A DNA stretch of 64,000 nt from Nannochloris sp. 'desiccata' (Eukaryota; Chlorophyta; Trebouxiophyceae; Chlorellales; Chlorellaceae). Position numbers and translations under genes: made by a program. Shown one piece after another: positions 21,546 through 31,618 of this stretch (its first letter is position 1; each line of letters opens with the position of its first letter). The notes under the pieces were generated by a model that was given only the letters and a program-made list of their open reading frames with translations, was not told the DNA's origin and searched no databases. The DNA is taken from NCBI GenBank assembly GCA_019044685.2, contig JAGTXX020000005.1, positions 124,001 through 188,000 on the forward strand. Reading direction: 5' to 3'.

Positions 21546-23606
21546 ATGGCTTCCCACAGAGTCTCTGTCCTCAACGGCCATTTCGCCCCCTCCAGAAGCA
21601 ATGATCACGACAACAACATGTTAAGCGAAACTTCGGCGCAGGGTTTGGATACTCAGGAGCTCTACCGCTGGCTGGTCCGTGACAACAGGGAAATGCGAGA
21701 AGCAATCTTTGCCTTTTTACGCGACCCTCTCTACAGTCCAAATTATGCCCTTAGCCTCAGTGGATTCCGCGAGCTTACCTCTCAACGTGTCGGCAAATTT
21801 GTTGCTCAGCGTTTCTTCTCTGTCTCCGACTACATCAAGGATCCTCTGAAATTCCAAGCGGCGCTCGAGTCTCTATCCTTTTGTGACTATTCTTTAGCCA
21901 TCAAATCTGGCGTTCATTTCACCCTGTGTGGTGGAACGATTGCTAAACTAGGTACAGAATATCACCATCGTGAATTCTTGCCCAAGATGGATACTTTAGA
22001 ACTTCCTGGTTGCTTTGCAATGACGGAGCTTGGCCATGGCTCCAACGTCATGGGTATTGAAACCACCGCTGTTTACGATTCAACCACCCAAGAATTTGTC
22101 ATCAACACCCCTACCAACTCTGCAAGTAAATTCTGGATTGGAGGAGCTGCAAACACTGCAAAAATCACCACCTGTTTCGCTCAACTGACTATAAACGGCA
22201 AATGGGAGGGTCCTCATGTCTTTGTCGTCCGCTTGCGTGACGACAGCGGAAATTTGATGCCAGGAGTACGTTGTGCAGATAACGGGCCTAAAATGGGTCT
22301 GAATGGTGTCGATAATGGCCAAATTTGGTTTAACAACGTCAGAATTCCTAGAGCCAATTTGTTAAATCGATATGCACAAGTTGACCCCAATGGAAAGTAC
22401 TCTTCGCCGATCCCCAGTCCCACCCAGCGTTTTGGCACCATGATTGGAGGTCAGAATCGAAAAGAATAAAAATACGAATCTAATGAATCAAATACGCCTT
22501 GTGACACATTTTGTACCGCGTTACTAAATTATTCTCTTGTGCTTCTCTTTCTTATCCCAGGTTTGACAACTGGTCGTATGTTGATCGCTCAGGGCGCAAT
22601 AGATGCCTCTAAAATTGGAGTAGCTATTGCCGTTCGTTATGGAGCAAATCGCCCTCAATTTGGAGATACAGCGATCATGCAATATGTCACCCACCAGCGG
22701 CGGTTAATACCGGCATTGGCAACGACATATGCTTTGCATTTATCTATGATTAGATGTAAAAACTTGGCACTCGTTGGCTCTGGTAACAATTTCAGCAATG
22801 GTTCCTCTGGTTCTACAGGTCTCTCTGCAGCGGAAGCTGCGAAGCAAGTCCATGTTTTGTCGTCTGGCTTGAAAGCAGCAGCGACATGGCACCGTACCGC
22901 CATTCTTCAAGATTGCCGAGAGTGCTGTGGGGGCCTGGGCGTCATGTCTGCAAACAGAATCGGCCCTATGTTGAACGATATGAATGTGGATGTTACCTTC
23001 GAAGGGGATAATACCGTCATGATGCAGCAAGTTGCGAAGCCATTGGTGGAAGCGGCATTGTCTTCCCGAAATGTTTTAGCCCCCGTTGCGCCCAGAATAA
23101 ACCCTCTGGACCTTGGGCGTGGTTGTGTAGGATTATTATTAAAGTGGCGGGTACAGAGTATCACTGCAGAAGTAGCAGGAACCGTCGCTGCTGCTGCAGC
23201 GGCTAGTGGCGGAAGTGGTAATAACGCCAAGGCTGCTGGGGCGGCGGCGTTGGAGGCGTCAATGGACCACTTGGTTGCCCTAGGTTGGGCTGCTGTGGAC
23301 TCTTCTTCATATGAAACCTTTGTAGAAGAGATTAAAAATGCGCCTTATGCATGGCGTGATACCCTCAGCATGTTGGCATTGCTCTATGGTTTGTCTCGTG
23401 TCGAAAAGGGGCTGAGCTGCTACTTGGCAGGTGGGGCGTTGCCTGCTGCCGCTGTGGGTCCCCTTCGCTTACAGATTAATTCTATTTGCGCTGGTATTGT
23501 AGGAAAGGATGGTGCGAAGAGCGCTGTGGCGCTGTGTGATGCTTGGGGTATTCCTGATCATCTGTTGCAAGCTCCAATCGCGTTAAGAGACTGGCGTGGA
23601 ATTTAG
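21546..23606 (+). CDS. Peroxisomal acyl-CoA oxidase with N-terminal PTS2
   Basis: Exon 1 (21546-22449) and exon 2 (22561-23606) are joined over a 111-nt intron at GTMIGG|LTTGRM, giving 649 residues. Acyl-CoA oxidases carry out the first FAD-dependent step of peroxisomal beta-oxidation and release H2O2. Seen here are the active-site loop CFAMTELGHGSN, the flavin-proximal FWIGGAANTAKITTCFAQL, and VTFEGDNTVMMQQVAK with the catalytic Glu at about residue 449. The N-terminus MASHRVSVLNGHF contains a nonapeptide fitting the PTS2 import consensus (R-V-x5-H-F), as in plant ACX3-type enzymes, and there is no C-terminal SKL-like signal (ends DWRGI). It is head-to-head with QTRT2 over 252 bp. Confidence 0.9.
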
Positions 23607-24009
23607 AAGAAGAAGAATGTTTTTTTTTGTATTATTCGAAATTTTTGTAGCGGTTGCGGTGGTTCAGAACAGAAAAATAAATCTGGTTTATCTCCATGTA
23701 GCGCATTAGTGTAAAAGTAGACAATTCGTCGTAATGGTAGTCTGAAAGTTTTTGGCTTATACAACACTGGCCAAGGCGCTGCTGGCATGTTAATAAGTTG
23801 TGCGTCTTGCCGGTAAATTTATGGAGTTGAAAATGAAGTGAAAGGAGGGGGGGCATGAGATTTTATGGTAATTTTAATGCAAATCAGATTCTTTACAAAA
23901 CAATTTACCACCACTATTCATGTATGCATAAATGACAGCAAGAGGCTAGTTGCGTAGTCATTTCAAATTGAATTACAATCTTAAGCTTACGATCAGATTT
24001 CAGATCACG
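23607..24009. other. Intergenic region, no supported gene
   Basis: These 403 bp hold the 3' UTR of the acyl-CoA oxidase (TGTAT soon after the stop) and the promoter of the Nudix gene on the same strand. Minus-strand open frames at 23603-23856 look like noise. Confidence 0.45.
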
Positions 24010-24570
24010 ATGGAAGCCAGAGTGGGAGTAGGGGTGTTCTTGATCCGGGCAGATAATGCATCAATTTTAGTGGGACGCAGGCGAGTAATTTAATTCCATA
24101 GATTGCATTTGAATCTTACATCCTTTCAATTTTTGCAAACCCACCGCTTGCCACCCAAACCATCCTGAGTCACTTTCCGTCGAATGCTTCGCTTCTGCAG
24201 AAAAAGTAAGCTAGGTTGTGGAGAATGGGCTCTTCCAGGCGGCCATCTTGAATACGGCGAAAGCTTTGAGCAAACTGCTTCAAGAGAGATTTTAGAAGAA
24301 ACAGGTTTGGATATACCGCCTGTAAAATTTAAATTTTGTTACGCAGTTAACACCGTCTTCCCCCACGGAGCCCATTACGTGACTATCTTTATGCAAGCAC
24401 ATGTGCCTAGAGATACACATCCCCGTAATATGGAGCCAGAAAAATGCGAGGGTTGGATTTGGCAAGAGGATTTAACTGATTTGAAGGGACCAATTTTTTT
24501 ACCGCTTTTGAATTATATTACTAGTGGACATTTTGAACACTTTGAGCGGGCTCTTTCGTCGCGAAGATAG
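24010..24570 (+). CDS. Nudix hydrolase, NUDT1/MutT-like; GC-AG intron
   Basis: The product is 146 residues, very like plant NUDT1, which hydrolyses nucleotide substrates including oxidised dNTPs. Exon 1 (24010-24080) encodes MEARVGVGVFLIRADNAS then ILVGRR; exon 2 (24201-24570) continues KSKLGCGEWALPGGHLEYGE. The Nudix box G-x5-E-x7-R-E-x-x-E-E-x-G is complete (GGHLEYGESFEQTASREILE, then ETGLD). NMEPEKCEGWIW near residue 110 is also typical of this subgroup. The only join that keeps the frame uses a GC donor (CGCAG|GCGAGT) with a normal CAG acceptor; a GT donor 4 nt downstream would put TAA in frame at once. The stop is 61 bp from the convergent TruA gene. Confidence 0.87.
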
Positions 24571-24631
24571 CTTGATTGTATTGTTAATTACAGAAAGGCA
24601 ACTTGTACAAGAAGACGAAAAAGAAAAACGG

Positions 24632-25642
24632 TTATTTATCAAACAACTCGAGCAACTCATTTCTTCTTTTCAATACCGGTCCTTGCTCTCCATACATCAG
24701 TTCTTCAGGATTACTAGGGGGATTAGGTAAGAACACTTTTTCCAAACAGAGTCCATGTGGCTCAGCTAAAATATACGCCCCTGATCGGGCCAACGCTCCA
24801 CCCTCCACCCCACCTCTATGTACAGGATCAGCCAACGCTTTTGAAATATCTTCAGAAGTTATCCTGCCTGAAGCAGCTGCAAGGATGGCACCTACCATAT
24901 GCCGTACTTGTTTATACAGAAATCCATCTCCTTCAATCTCTATTCGAAGTAAAGGGTCGCTACAAGAAGTTGAAAATTGCTGTGATGGTGCCGATATTAT
25001 TTCGCATCGTCTAATAGTCCTCACAGCCGACCTTTGACTTTTATCTCTGGGTTTACTTGAAAACCCTGTAAAGTCATATGTACCCACAAACACTGCCGCC
25101 GCTGAAGAAAGTGCCTCGACATTAAAATTAACAAAATTTGAATTCAAAAGCGCCCGGGGACAAAGACGATACCTCTGAGTAAAAGGGTCGCTGCCCAGCG
25201 GATCTAAATGAAGGTCATAGGTGTATACTTTACCCATAGAGAATCGGACATTGTAGTCTAATGGCACACGCAGCACGCGTAGCACGTGTATATCTTCTGG
25301 CAATAGAGAATTCAAAGCTAGTACTGCTCGGTTGGTATCTTCCAATCGGCGTTTAGAAAAGAAATGGACCACTTGCCCACGTGCATGGACCCCTGCATCA
25401 GTACGACCGGCCCCTTGGAGTAGTAAGTCATCTCTATGTATGCCTAGAAATCGAGTGAGGGCGGTTTCGAGTTTCCCTTGTATTGTCGGTGGAGGATGTG
25501 TGGCTGCTCTGTATTTCGATTTCGAGGTTGTCGTCAGCAAGGAGGAAGGGGAAGAGGCCTTTTGTAGTTGGAAACCATTGTACCTGGTTCCATCGTACGA
25601 TATCTCTGCTATGTATTTGTACGGGAGCTTGTACTCTCTCAT
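24632..25642 (-). CDS. tRNA pseudouridine synthase, TruA family
   Basis: From the ATG at 25642 the product is 336 residues, starting MREYKLPYKYIAEISYDGTR. TruA enzymes convert uridines 38-40 of the anticodon arm to pseudouridine. The catalytic aspartate lies in GAGRTDAGVHARGQVVHF. Other family segments are TIQGKLETALTRF, VRFSMGKVYTYDLHLD, FVGTYDFTGFSS and FLYKQVRHMVGAILAAASGR. The same frame stays open to an ATG at 26017, adding 125 residues of Ser/Arg/His-rich, transit-peptide-like sequence. That extension overlaps exon 2 of a TMEM234-like gene in another frame, so it may be chance or a genuine overlapping leader. An intermediate ATG lies at 25843. An organellar location would fit the longer form; the shorter suits cytosol or nucleus. 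Confidence 0.85.
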   Translation of the reverse strand: MREYKLPYKYIAEISYDGTRYNGFQLQKASSPSSLLTTTSKSKYRAATHPPPTIQGKLETALTRFLGIHRDDLLLQGAGRTDAGVHARGQVVHFFSKRRLEDTNRAVLALNSLLPEDIHVLRVLRVPLDYNVRFSMGKVYTYDLHLDPLGSDPFTQRYRLCPRALLNSNFVNFNVEALSSAAAVFVGTYDFTGFSSKPRDKSQRSAVRTIRRCEIISAPSQQFSTSCSDPLLRIEIEGDGFLYKQVRHMVGAILAAASGRITSEDISKALADPVHRGGVEGGALARSGAYILAEPHGLCLEKVFLPNPPSNPEELMYGEQGPVLKRRNELLELFDK

Positions 25643-25704
25643 AACTTCCTCTTCAGAAGATAGATAGCCATACGAAGTATTGTTGTTGCTGCTGCTGCTG
25701 TTGT

Positions 25705-26228
25705 TTATCTTTGCCGAGTCTTCCGATGCTGATGCCGTCCCCGTCGATATTCTTTTTCGTTTTTTTGTTCTGTTATTTTCGCATCTGATCGAGGTTGTAC
25801 TAAAGCTGTTCCAATTGTTAAGCACATTAGACCTAGCCACCATCGTGTGGAAAGAGTTTCTGAGTAAATTGCCCAGCCTAGCATGCCGCTGGCAAGGATG
25901 TTGGCGGAAACTGAGGCAGCGGTGGCTTGAAGAGATGCTGTGCGGCGAAGAGCTAAGCTGAAGAGGGTAAGACCTAGAAAATTGAGCTATTGCAGACAAA
26001 GAAACTTTTGGTAGCATGAGATTTAAAATATATACAATAGCGAGGGGAAAATAAAGAAATAATAATAGGAGGGGCTCTTACCGCCAACATTGCCGAGTAC
26101 ATTGCTGTAGCAATGTAGGGAGACGCAGCTAGATTGCCTGCTTCCTTGCCACATGTTGCCGAGAGAGCACCACACAATCCAGACGTAGCGCAGTAGGCTA
26201 GAAAGCTAAACTCCTGGCGTTTAGCCAT
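25705..26228 (-). CDS. TMEM234-like small membrane protein (EamA/DMT type)
   Basis: Exon 1 (26228-26082) and exon 2 (25986-25705) are separated by a 95-nt intron (GTAAGAG ... GCAATAG), phase 0; 142 residues. Exon 1 begins MAKRQEFSFLAYCATSG and carries GKEAGN and a second membrane segment. Exon 2 gives LNFLGLTLFSLALRRTASLQ, ATAASVSANILASGMLGW and STRWWLGLMCLTIGTALV. The 'SLQAT ... N ... ilaSGmlGw ... SxRWwlG' pattern is that of the C-terminal half of TMEM234-like, drug/metabolite-transporter-related proteins. Function is unknown for the family. The tail is basic (EYRRGRHQHRKTRQR). Most of exon 2 coincides, in a different frame, with the open N-terminal extension of the TruA gene just downstream; the two stop/start codons are 62 bp apart. 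Confidence 0.72.
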
Positions 26229-26669
26229 ACAGCAGACATGTAGAGATTATAATTGATTGTGCGATAATTGCCTTGGAAAGTATAGAGCATTGCTATAGAA
26301 TACGTTCTTCTTTTGCGCGTATAGTAGATTCTAATGTATACGCGATCATTTCAATGCTTGCTAGTTCTGAGATGAAGAATAGATGGCAAAGCAGCGGCGT
26401 GGGCAGCAGACCAGCCAATGAGTTCCCCTCCGTCAGATTGCTATGATCAGCTTGGATGGCAAATTTCTGCTCAGTCCAATGTCGACACCAACGGTGAGAA
26501 TCCTGTGCTCTGTGTGAGAGTCCTTTCATCTATATGAGAGTGACAAGCAAAACTGAGCGGTGACGAAGAAAGGAGTACTAATTTAGAATTTGAAATAAAA
26601 AATGGCCAGCTTCAGTGATTTTAAAACCATAAATAAATTTTTTGAAGTACCTGACTAATAAATTGAAAC
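26229..26669. promoter_or_regulatory. Divergent promoter region, TMEM234-like / POLE2
   Basis: A 441-bp spacer between head-to-head genes. It contains a 78-codon minus-strand frame with an ATG (26529-26293, starting MKGLSHRAQDSHRWCRH). I cannot assign it; it may be a spurious or upstream ORF in the leader of the TMEM234-like transcript. Confidence 0.35.
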
Positions 26670-28698
26670 ATGGCACAGCCCCGAGTAACAAAGCAATGGC
26701 TGCAAAAACAGTTTCAATCGAGTGGAATTCAAATTGAACCAGCAGCTTTAACCAAGCTTGTAGGTGTTGTAGAAGAGGTCGATGACCCGGAGCAATTTTT
26801 ACACGAGCTTCTAGACGAGATAGAAACGAGTGAGTGCTTTGGAGTTGATTAAATTTCGCAAATATTTTAAATTACTCCAAGCGATCAACAACTCTCAACC
26901 AACCTTTTGCTGCAGACTCTGATGAGCGTAAAGTAACTACCTTCCTCTTAGAAAATGTACTGAGTCAGTTTGAAGGCCGTGGAGGAGCTAGAGACGCAAT
27001 GGAAGTAATTAGTGCCTTTAAAGCTCCCCTCTGCCTCTATGATCCCATTCGCAAGCTCTTTCACCACTCCACACAGCCAAGGAAAATATTTGCAGACGCA
27101 TTGGTAAGTTACTTTCCGGAATACTGTTAAGAAGCATGCGATTATTTTCTATCTCAATTAGCGGTTGTCAAATTAGATGAGACAATTCTTTCAACCTTGC
27201 CGTCACCAAGATCATTTTAAATCACTTTCGTATATATACTACTTCCCAATTTCTGCAGAGCAAGACACAGCTTTACGTAGATCGTTTTCTCCTTATCCAG
27301 CAACGATTACGTCGCCATTCCCTCTTCCGCCCTGTTCAATGGGGTCAACTCGGAGCCAACCGGCCAACTCGAGACGTTGCTGAGCTCACTGAGCTCAAAG
27401 CCCTACTCGGAGTAGTCGGAGAACGCCGCTACGTTACTGGATTTTTGACCAGACAAGATGAAGGTCGATATTTCATCGAAGATCTCTCTGCAAGGCTTCC
27501 TTTAGATTTAACACAAGCAGAAACAGCCGATGGAATATTCACTGAAAATTGTATTGTAGTGGCTGAAGGGGAGCTTACCCCTGGCGGAGCATTCCGTGCT
27601 CTTGCTGTTGGGTTACCCCCTGCAGAACCACGTGTTGAGTCGCTTGCTGCGCTTCAAGGGCTTGACTTTTTCGGTGGAAGGAACCCTTCAAAGGCTCAAC
27701 AAACTCCCGAGGAAAAAGGCCGTTGGGAGGCAAACTATTCAGAAGATCGTGTTGTTATCCTTTCTGACGTCCATTTAGATCGCCCGGAAGTCTTGGACAA
27801 CTTGCACACTGTATTTAGAGGCTTTTCAGCTATGGAGCCACCTCCATCTGCCTTTGTTTTGATGGGAAATTTTCAATCGTATGATGCCAATGCAGCTTCG
27901 GTAAATTTTGGCAGAATTCGAGACAATTTCGCTACTTTAGGGCGTATTATCAGACAATATACTTCGCTATTGCAACATAGTAAGTTCTTACTTGTCCCTG
28001 GGCCTGGAGATGTCGGTCCAGGCGATATTTTACCCCGTCCGCCGTTACCAAAAGCAGTAGCCGCTCCTCTGCTTGATGCCATTCCGAGTGCAGAGCTCTG
28101 CAGCAATCCTTGCAGAATACGCCATGGTCCTGCAGAGCTGGTTTTATTTCGTAATAATTTACAGCGCAAAATGCGTGGATTGTCTATATTACCTCCTCCG
28201 CAGGCCCCTTCTCCTGACGAGGACGAAGATCACGACGATGGTGGTGATGGCAGTTCCCCTATGTTTGATCATGTATGCGCTACTGTGCTTCAAGAATCAC
28301 ACTTATGCCCTGTACCATTAGAGTATCAGCCTGTAGCATGGGAATGGGATCATTCCCTGTGGGTATATCCCTTACCACATGGCCTTGTACTGGCTGACGC
28401 TGAGCCTGCTGCCAGGTACACTTTTGACACGTGTGCTTGTCTGAATCCTGGGTCGTTATTGCAAGGGACGTTTGGGGCTTGGAAACCGACGGAAAATGAA
28501 ATGGAGATGTGCGATGTTGCTGGAGGCGAAGATGAAGAAGAAGAGGATGAGGAAGCAGAGGAAGAGGAGCCTGAGGCGTCAGAGGTGATTGGAATTGATG
28601 TGGAGGACGAACGAGGAGAAGAGGTGGTGGAGGCTGCTGAGGAAGAGGAGGATGCAGATGAAGCTATTGATGATGCAGAACTTGTAGAAATGGGATAA
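26670..28698 (+). CDS. POLE2: DNA polymerase epsilon subunit 2 (B subunit, DPB2)
   Basis: Exons 26670-26829, 26916-27103 and 27259-28698 join in phase to 595 residues, near the family size of about 530. POLE2 is the essential non-catalytic B subunit of the leading-strand polymerase and bridges to CMG helicase. Exon 1 encodes the N-terminal helical domain (VTKQWLQKQFQSSGIQIEPA). Exon 2 has APLCLYDPIRKLFHH. Exon 3 has RFLLIQQRLRRHSLFRP and LTELKALLGVVGERRYVTGF (OB fold), then the inactive calcineurin-like domain: RVVILSDVHLDRPEVLDNL, FVLMGNF, FLLVPGPGDVGPGDILPRPP, and a C-terminal YTFDTCACLNPGS. The final 75 residues are a highly acidic Glu/Asp tail (from about residue 520) not usual for the family. 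A TGTAA lies at 28707, 8 nt after the stop. Confidence 0.92.
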
Positions 28699-29002
28699 TC
28701 AATACTTGTAATTCATAGCAAAATAAGGACAGTATAGAGATGGCAGAACAGGCTAAATATTAGACGAAGGAGCTACATGATGAACTTCGGAAGGCTTCAT
28801 CTTGGAGAGCTCAATTCTTTCCACACAGAAATTTCAAATTGCTCAAACCAGACGGCCTCTAAAGCTAACTATTTCGATTAATAACTTTCGCAATCATTCA
28901 AGAAATCATCGAAACCATTTAGAGAGTGCGGCAAGGCTTATATTCTCACCTTGCGCCAGTCAGACGCATAACCGATCAATTTTATAATTCTCAACTGTTC
29001 GC
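28699..29002. other. Intergenic region, no supported gene
   Basis: These 304 bp contain the POLE2 3' end (TGTAA at 28707) and the promoter and leader of the F-box gene on the same strand. Nothing else is recognisable. Confidence 0.45.
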
Positions 29003-29953
29003 ATGAAGCGACAGTATGAAGGGAACGGGGACCCGGCAACTCTGCCACACCCCAAGGAAGCACGGACTAGTGCCGTAAATGCTTCGTCTGTGAAACAGAG
29101 GCGAGCTGTTCCTCCTGGATACTTGCATGATCTTCTCCACACGCGCCATATGATGAAAACGGTTGGTCTGCGAGCCCCTCTCGCACCTTCGCAACCAACG
29201 AGAAAGCCTGGACTCGCGGTGGCAGTTACACAGGGACGTCTGGCCAGTGCTTTCAAGCCAATGCAGCCATTTCAGCAACTGCATAGTAAGCTGCCCCACA
29301 TTCCAGGCCAGAACTTGCCTTCCCTGTTCGAGGTTAGGAAAAAGTTCTTACAGAAGAAGAGACGCAGTGAGAGAGACAAGACCCCTTATCAGCAGCATGT
29401 AGGAAAGCCTGTTGGTCTCCTTTCAATGCCTGAAGATGTTTTGCTGAAAATTGTGTGTTACCTTCAACACAATGACATCAAGCCCATGTTTTTAGTCTGC
29501 AAACAACTCAAAACAACGCTTCATCAAGCAATTAAATGGCATTTTAATTACTCTACCCCTTCTCGCATGGCTTTGGCAGACCGTACTCCTGGCGCTGCTC
29601 GCCGCCCAGAACGCCGCCGACAAGTCACCGCCCTTGCTGACGTCATGGCCCATCTGAGACAGAGAAATCAACGGACATACGCCACTGCAGTACCACCACA
29701 AAATCCTCCAGGATCTGCTCATAGTACTGGCCCGAAAATGCTTAGTTTTACCCCACAGGCGACGCCCATGAGCAGGTTAGGAACACCACTGGCTAGAAAT
29801 GTGCTTACACCAGTGGGGAGCGTACGTGGGCAAACGTACCCTCAGCAACAGCAGCAGCACCATCCATTGCCGTCTCCTTTAGGGCTGTTGCCTGTTGAAA
29901 ATTCTAGCGTCACTGCTGCACTTGCACCAGCAGCTACCCCGTCTTTCTTTTAA
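29003..29953 (+). CDS. F-box protein (plant FBS/At4g35930-like type)
   Basis: A single-exon gene for 316 residues. The F-box lies near residues 138-185: LLSMPEDVLLKIVCYLQHND, then KPMFLVCKQLK. It is followed immediately by IKWHFNYSTPSR. That combination (F-box, then a His-Phe-x-Tyr-Ser-Thr-Pro motif and no known substrate-binding repeat) is found in a small group of plant F-box proteins. F-box proteins bring substrates to SCF ubiquitin ligases through SKP1. The N-terminal 120 residues are basic and Pro-rich. The C-terminal 130 residues are Pro/Thr/Gln-rich with several Thr-Pro sites (FTPQATPMS, LGTPLARNVLTPVG), possible CDK phosphosites. The target is unknown. The neighbouring POLE2 may be coincidental. 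Confidence 0.72.
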   Translation: MKRQYEGNGDPATLPHPKEARTSAVNASSVKQRRAVPPGYLHDLLHTRHMMKTVGLRAPLAPSQPTRKPGLAVAVTQGRLASAFKPMQPFQQLHSKLPHIPGQNLPSLFEVRKKFLQKKRRSERDKTPYQQHVGKPVGLLSMPEDVLLKIVCYLQHNDIKPMFLVCKQLKTTLHQAIKWHFNYSTPSRMALADRTPGAARRPERRRQVTALADVMAHLRQRNQRTYATAVPPQNPPGSAHSTGPKMLSFTPQATPMSRLGTPLARNVLTPVGSVRGQTYPQQQQQHHPLPSPLGLLPVENSSVTAALAPAATPSFF

Positions 29954-31388
29954 GGAAAAAAAAGATAATTGTATAGCTAAAATAGTTGACCTACCAATAA
30001 TATGACAATTACACATGATATTAATGACTATTATTCAGGTTGCTCTATATTTCCCCTGTACCATTTATTTCTCACCTTAGAACAGCATACTAGTGAAGTC
30101 AAAAATGCATTCCCGACGACGCGACTTTTGTAATTTGACTTTTTAAGAATTTTAGTTCGTGCTATCTAGTATGTAGTGAGATAGTTTCTACTGTCCTCCC
30201 CGTATCATTTCCATGTAAATTGAATAGCGAAATTGCCTAGCTAGTCTCAAAGCCATTTGTATAGTAGTAGTATTAGCCCAGTCAAATAGGGGCCTCACAA
30301 CCACACCATGTCGGCAGATCTGGCCATGTATGATGATACTACGGTTGTGACAGCTAAAAGGTAGCTGACGGTCACAGCATGGATTTCATAACTTGTTGTC
30401 AGATTGGATTAATATCTGAGCACCCTCTAGCGCATTGCATGGGGACTTGAAATGAAAAGATTCTATTTAACTATTGTTAATAGATACTAACGAGCACCTG
30501 ATAGTAACTAGTAAGAAGTAATAGCATTTGACTCACAAGGTTATTCGTTACATTTTGGCACCTAAGGAGCGGCTCAAAACCCACCAGGACGACAGCGGCA
30601 AGGTTAAAGAGACGGCGGGCGGTGAAGAGAGCGAGGTTCTTTCTTTTGCACATGTAATCGAAAATTTCTCCCATCTTTTCAACTATGAACAGGCTTAATT
30701 GCCCAGAAAGACCATCTCTTGCGGAAAGAAAATGCCAAGTTGTGTGCATTTGGAGAAATGCAGGGGAAAATGCCGGGAAAACGGGACGAAAAAGTTCCGG
30801 GAAAAAATGCCGGGCCAAAATCCTTAAATCTCTCTCTCTCTATCTTTCTCTTACAGCCTTTGGCACAGAAAATGGACCCTGGTGCCACAACATTGACATC
30901 CAATACAGACAAATATCTAAGAAAGATAAACAGAAAAAGAATAACTAAGGACTTTTTCCAAGGACAAATATCAGGAGAAGCACCGTATACCTTTTTAAAC
31001 TTTTACTTTAGAGGGGAAAATACACAAGTGCAAGTAAAAACTGAGAGCGAGAAAAAAACAGCATATCAAGAAAAAATAAATAAAAACTTACCCTAGAAAT
31101 CGTTGCTGATCAACGCTGGCTATTCCCAATCTATAGTATACCCCTCTCCCCTCAAAAATAAGAATGTCTTTGCAAAAATTACCTGTATAGAGCACGGTGA
31201 AAACCAGAAGAATGATGTCAGTAATTGCATCTAAGAGCAATAACAAGTGATATTGCCCTCCCAAGAGTCCCTAGCCAGCGTGATAATTAATTATTTTATG
31301 ACAAATTTGTTGTATGTCGGCGGAGCGGAAGAGCGACAATAATTAATTGATTTTTCGCAAGGCTGCAGAGGGGAAAGATTGCTGGCAT

Positions 31389-31405
31389 TGTTTCTTTAAA
31401 AGAAA
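31389..31405. repeat. Palindrome in the 3' flank of the retroelement
   Basis: GTTTCTTT-A-AAAGAAAC: two 8-nt arms around a single base. It lies about 215 nt downstream of the RT stop on the element's strand and may be part of the 3' UTR. Its short loop makes it a cruciform-type palindrome rather than a classical RNA hairpin. Confidence 0.5.
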
Positions 31406-31481
31406 CTAAGAGATGATAGGCACGGCTCGGAAGCAAGGTAGACGGTAGACGAGCTTCCAGAGTCCCACGCGCCAAGGCCCA

Positions 31482-31502
31482 CCTCGGGCGACAAGCCTGA
31501 GG
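31482..31502. repeat. Hairpin downstream of the reverse transcriptase
   Basis: CCTCGGGC-GACAA-GCCTGAGG: an 8-bp stem with one wobble pair and a 5-nt loop, GC-rich in an AT-rich setting. It lies about 120 nt beyond the RT stop codon on the element strand, a reasonable place for an RNA structure recognised by the element's reverse transcriptase. This role is inference. Confidence 0.5.
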
Positions 31503-31618
31503 CACTGTATCATCACCATCAACCTTAAAAATTCAGCAATTAGACATCATCTCCATAATAACAGTAGCCACTGTATTTTCATACGGTAGTATCAGTCCTA
31601 TAGACGTGATAAAACGCC

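Larger units (their letters stand above)
29954..31618. other. 1.66-kb gene-free region next to the retroelement
   Basis: No coding gene is supported here. Short open frames exist on both strands (for example 30477-30818 minus, 30719-31096 plus), but they are contradicted by weak composition and by overlapping alternatives. At 30770-30825 the motif CCGGGAAAA recurs imperfectly several times, followed by a CT dinucleotide run. The right-hand third (about 31380-31618) probably belongs to the 3' untranslated part of the minus-strand retroelement and includes a palindrome and a hairpin listed separately. Older element sequence may lie further left. Confidence 0.45.

Noticed and set aside
24632..26017. 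461-residue TruA model starting at 26017
   Set aside because: Its start lies inside the intron of the TMEM234-like gene and the extension overlaps that gene's exon; kept only as an alternative.
26293..26529. 78-residue minus-strand frame with ATG
   Set aside because: No recognisable content; it lies in the leader or promoter of the TMEM234-like gene. Kept as a note only.
30477..31096. Overlapping frames on both strands in the gene-free region
   Set aside because: They contradict each other, have no domain content and sit in a repeat-containing stretch.
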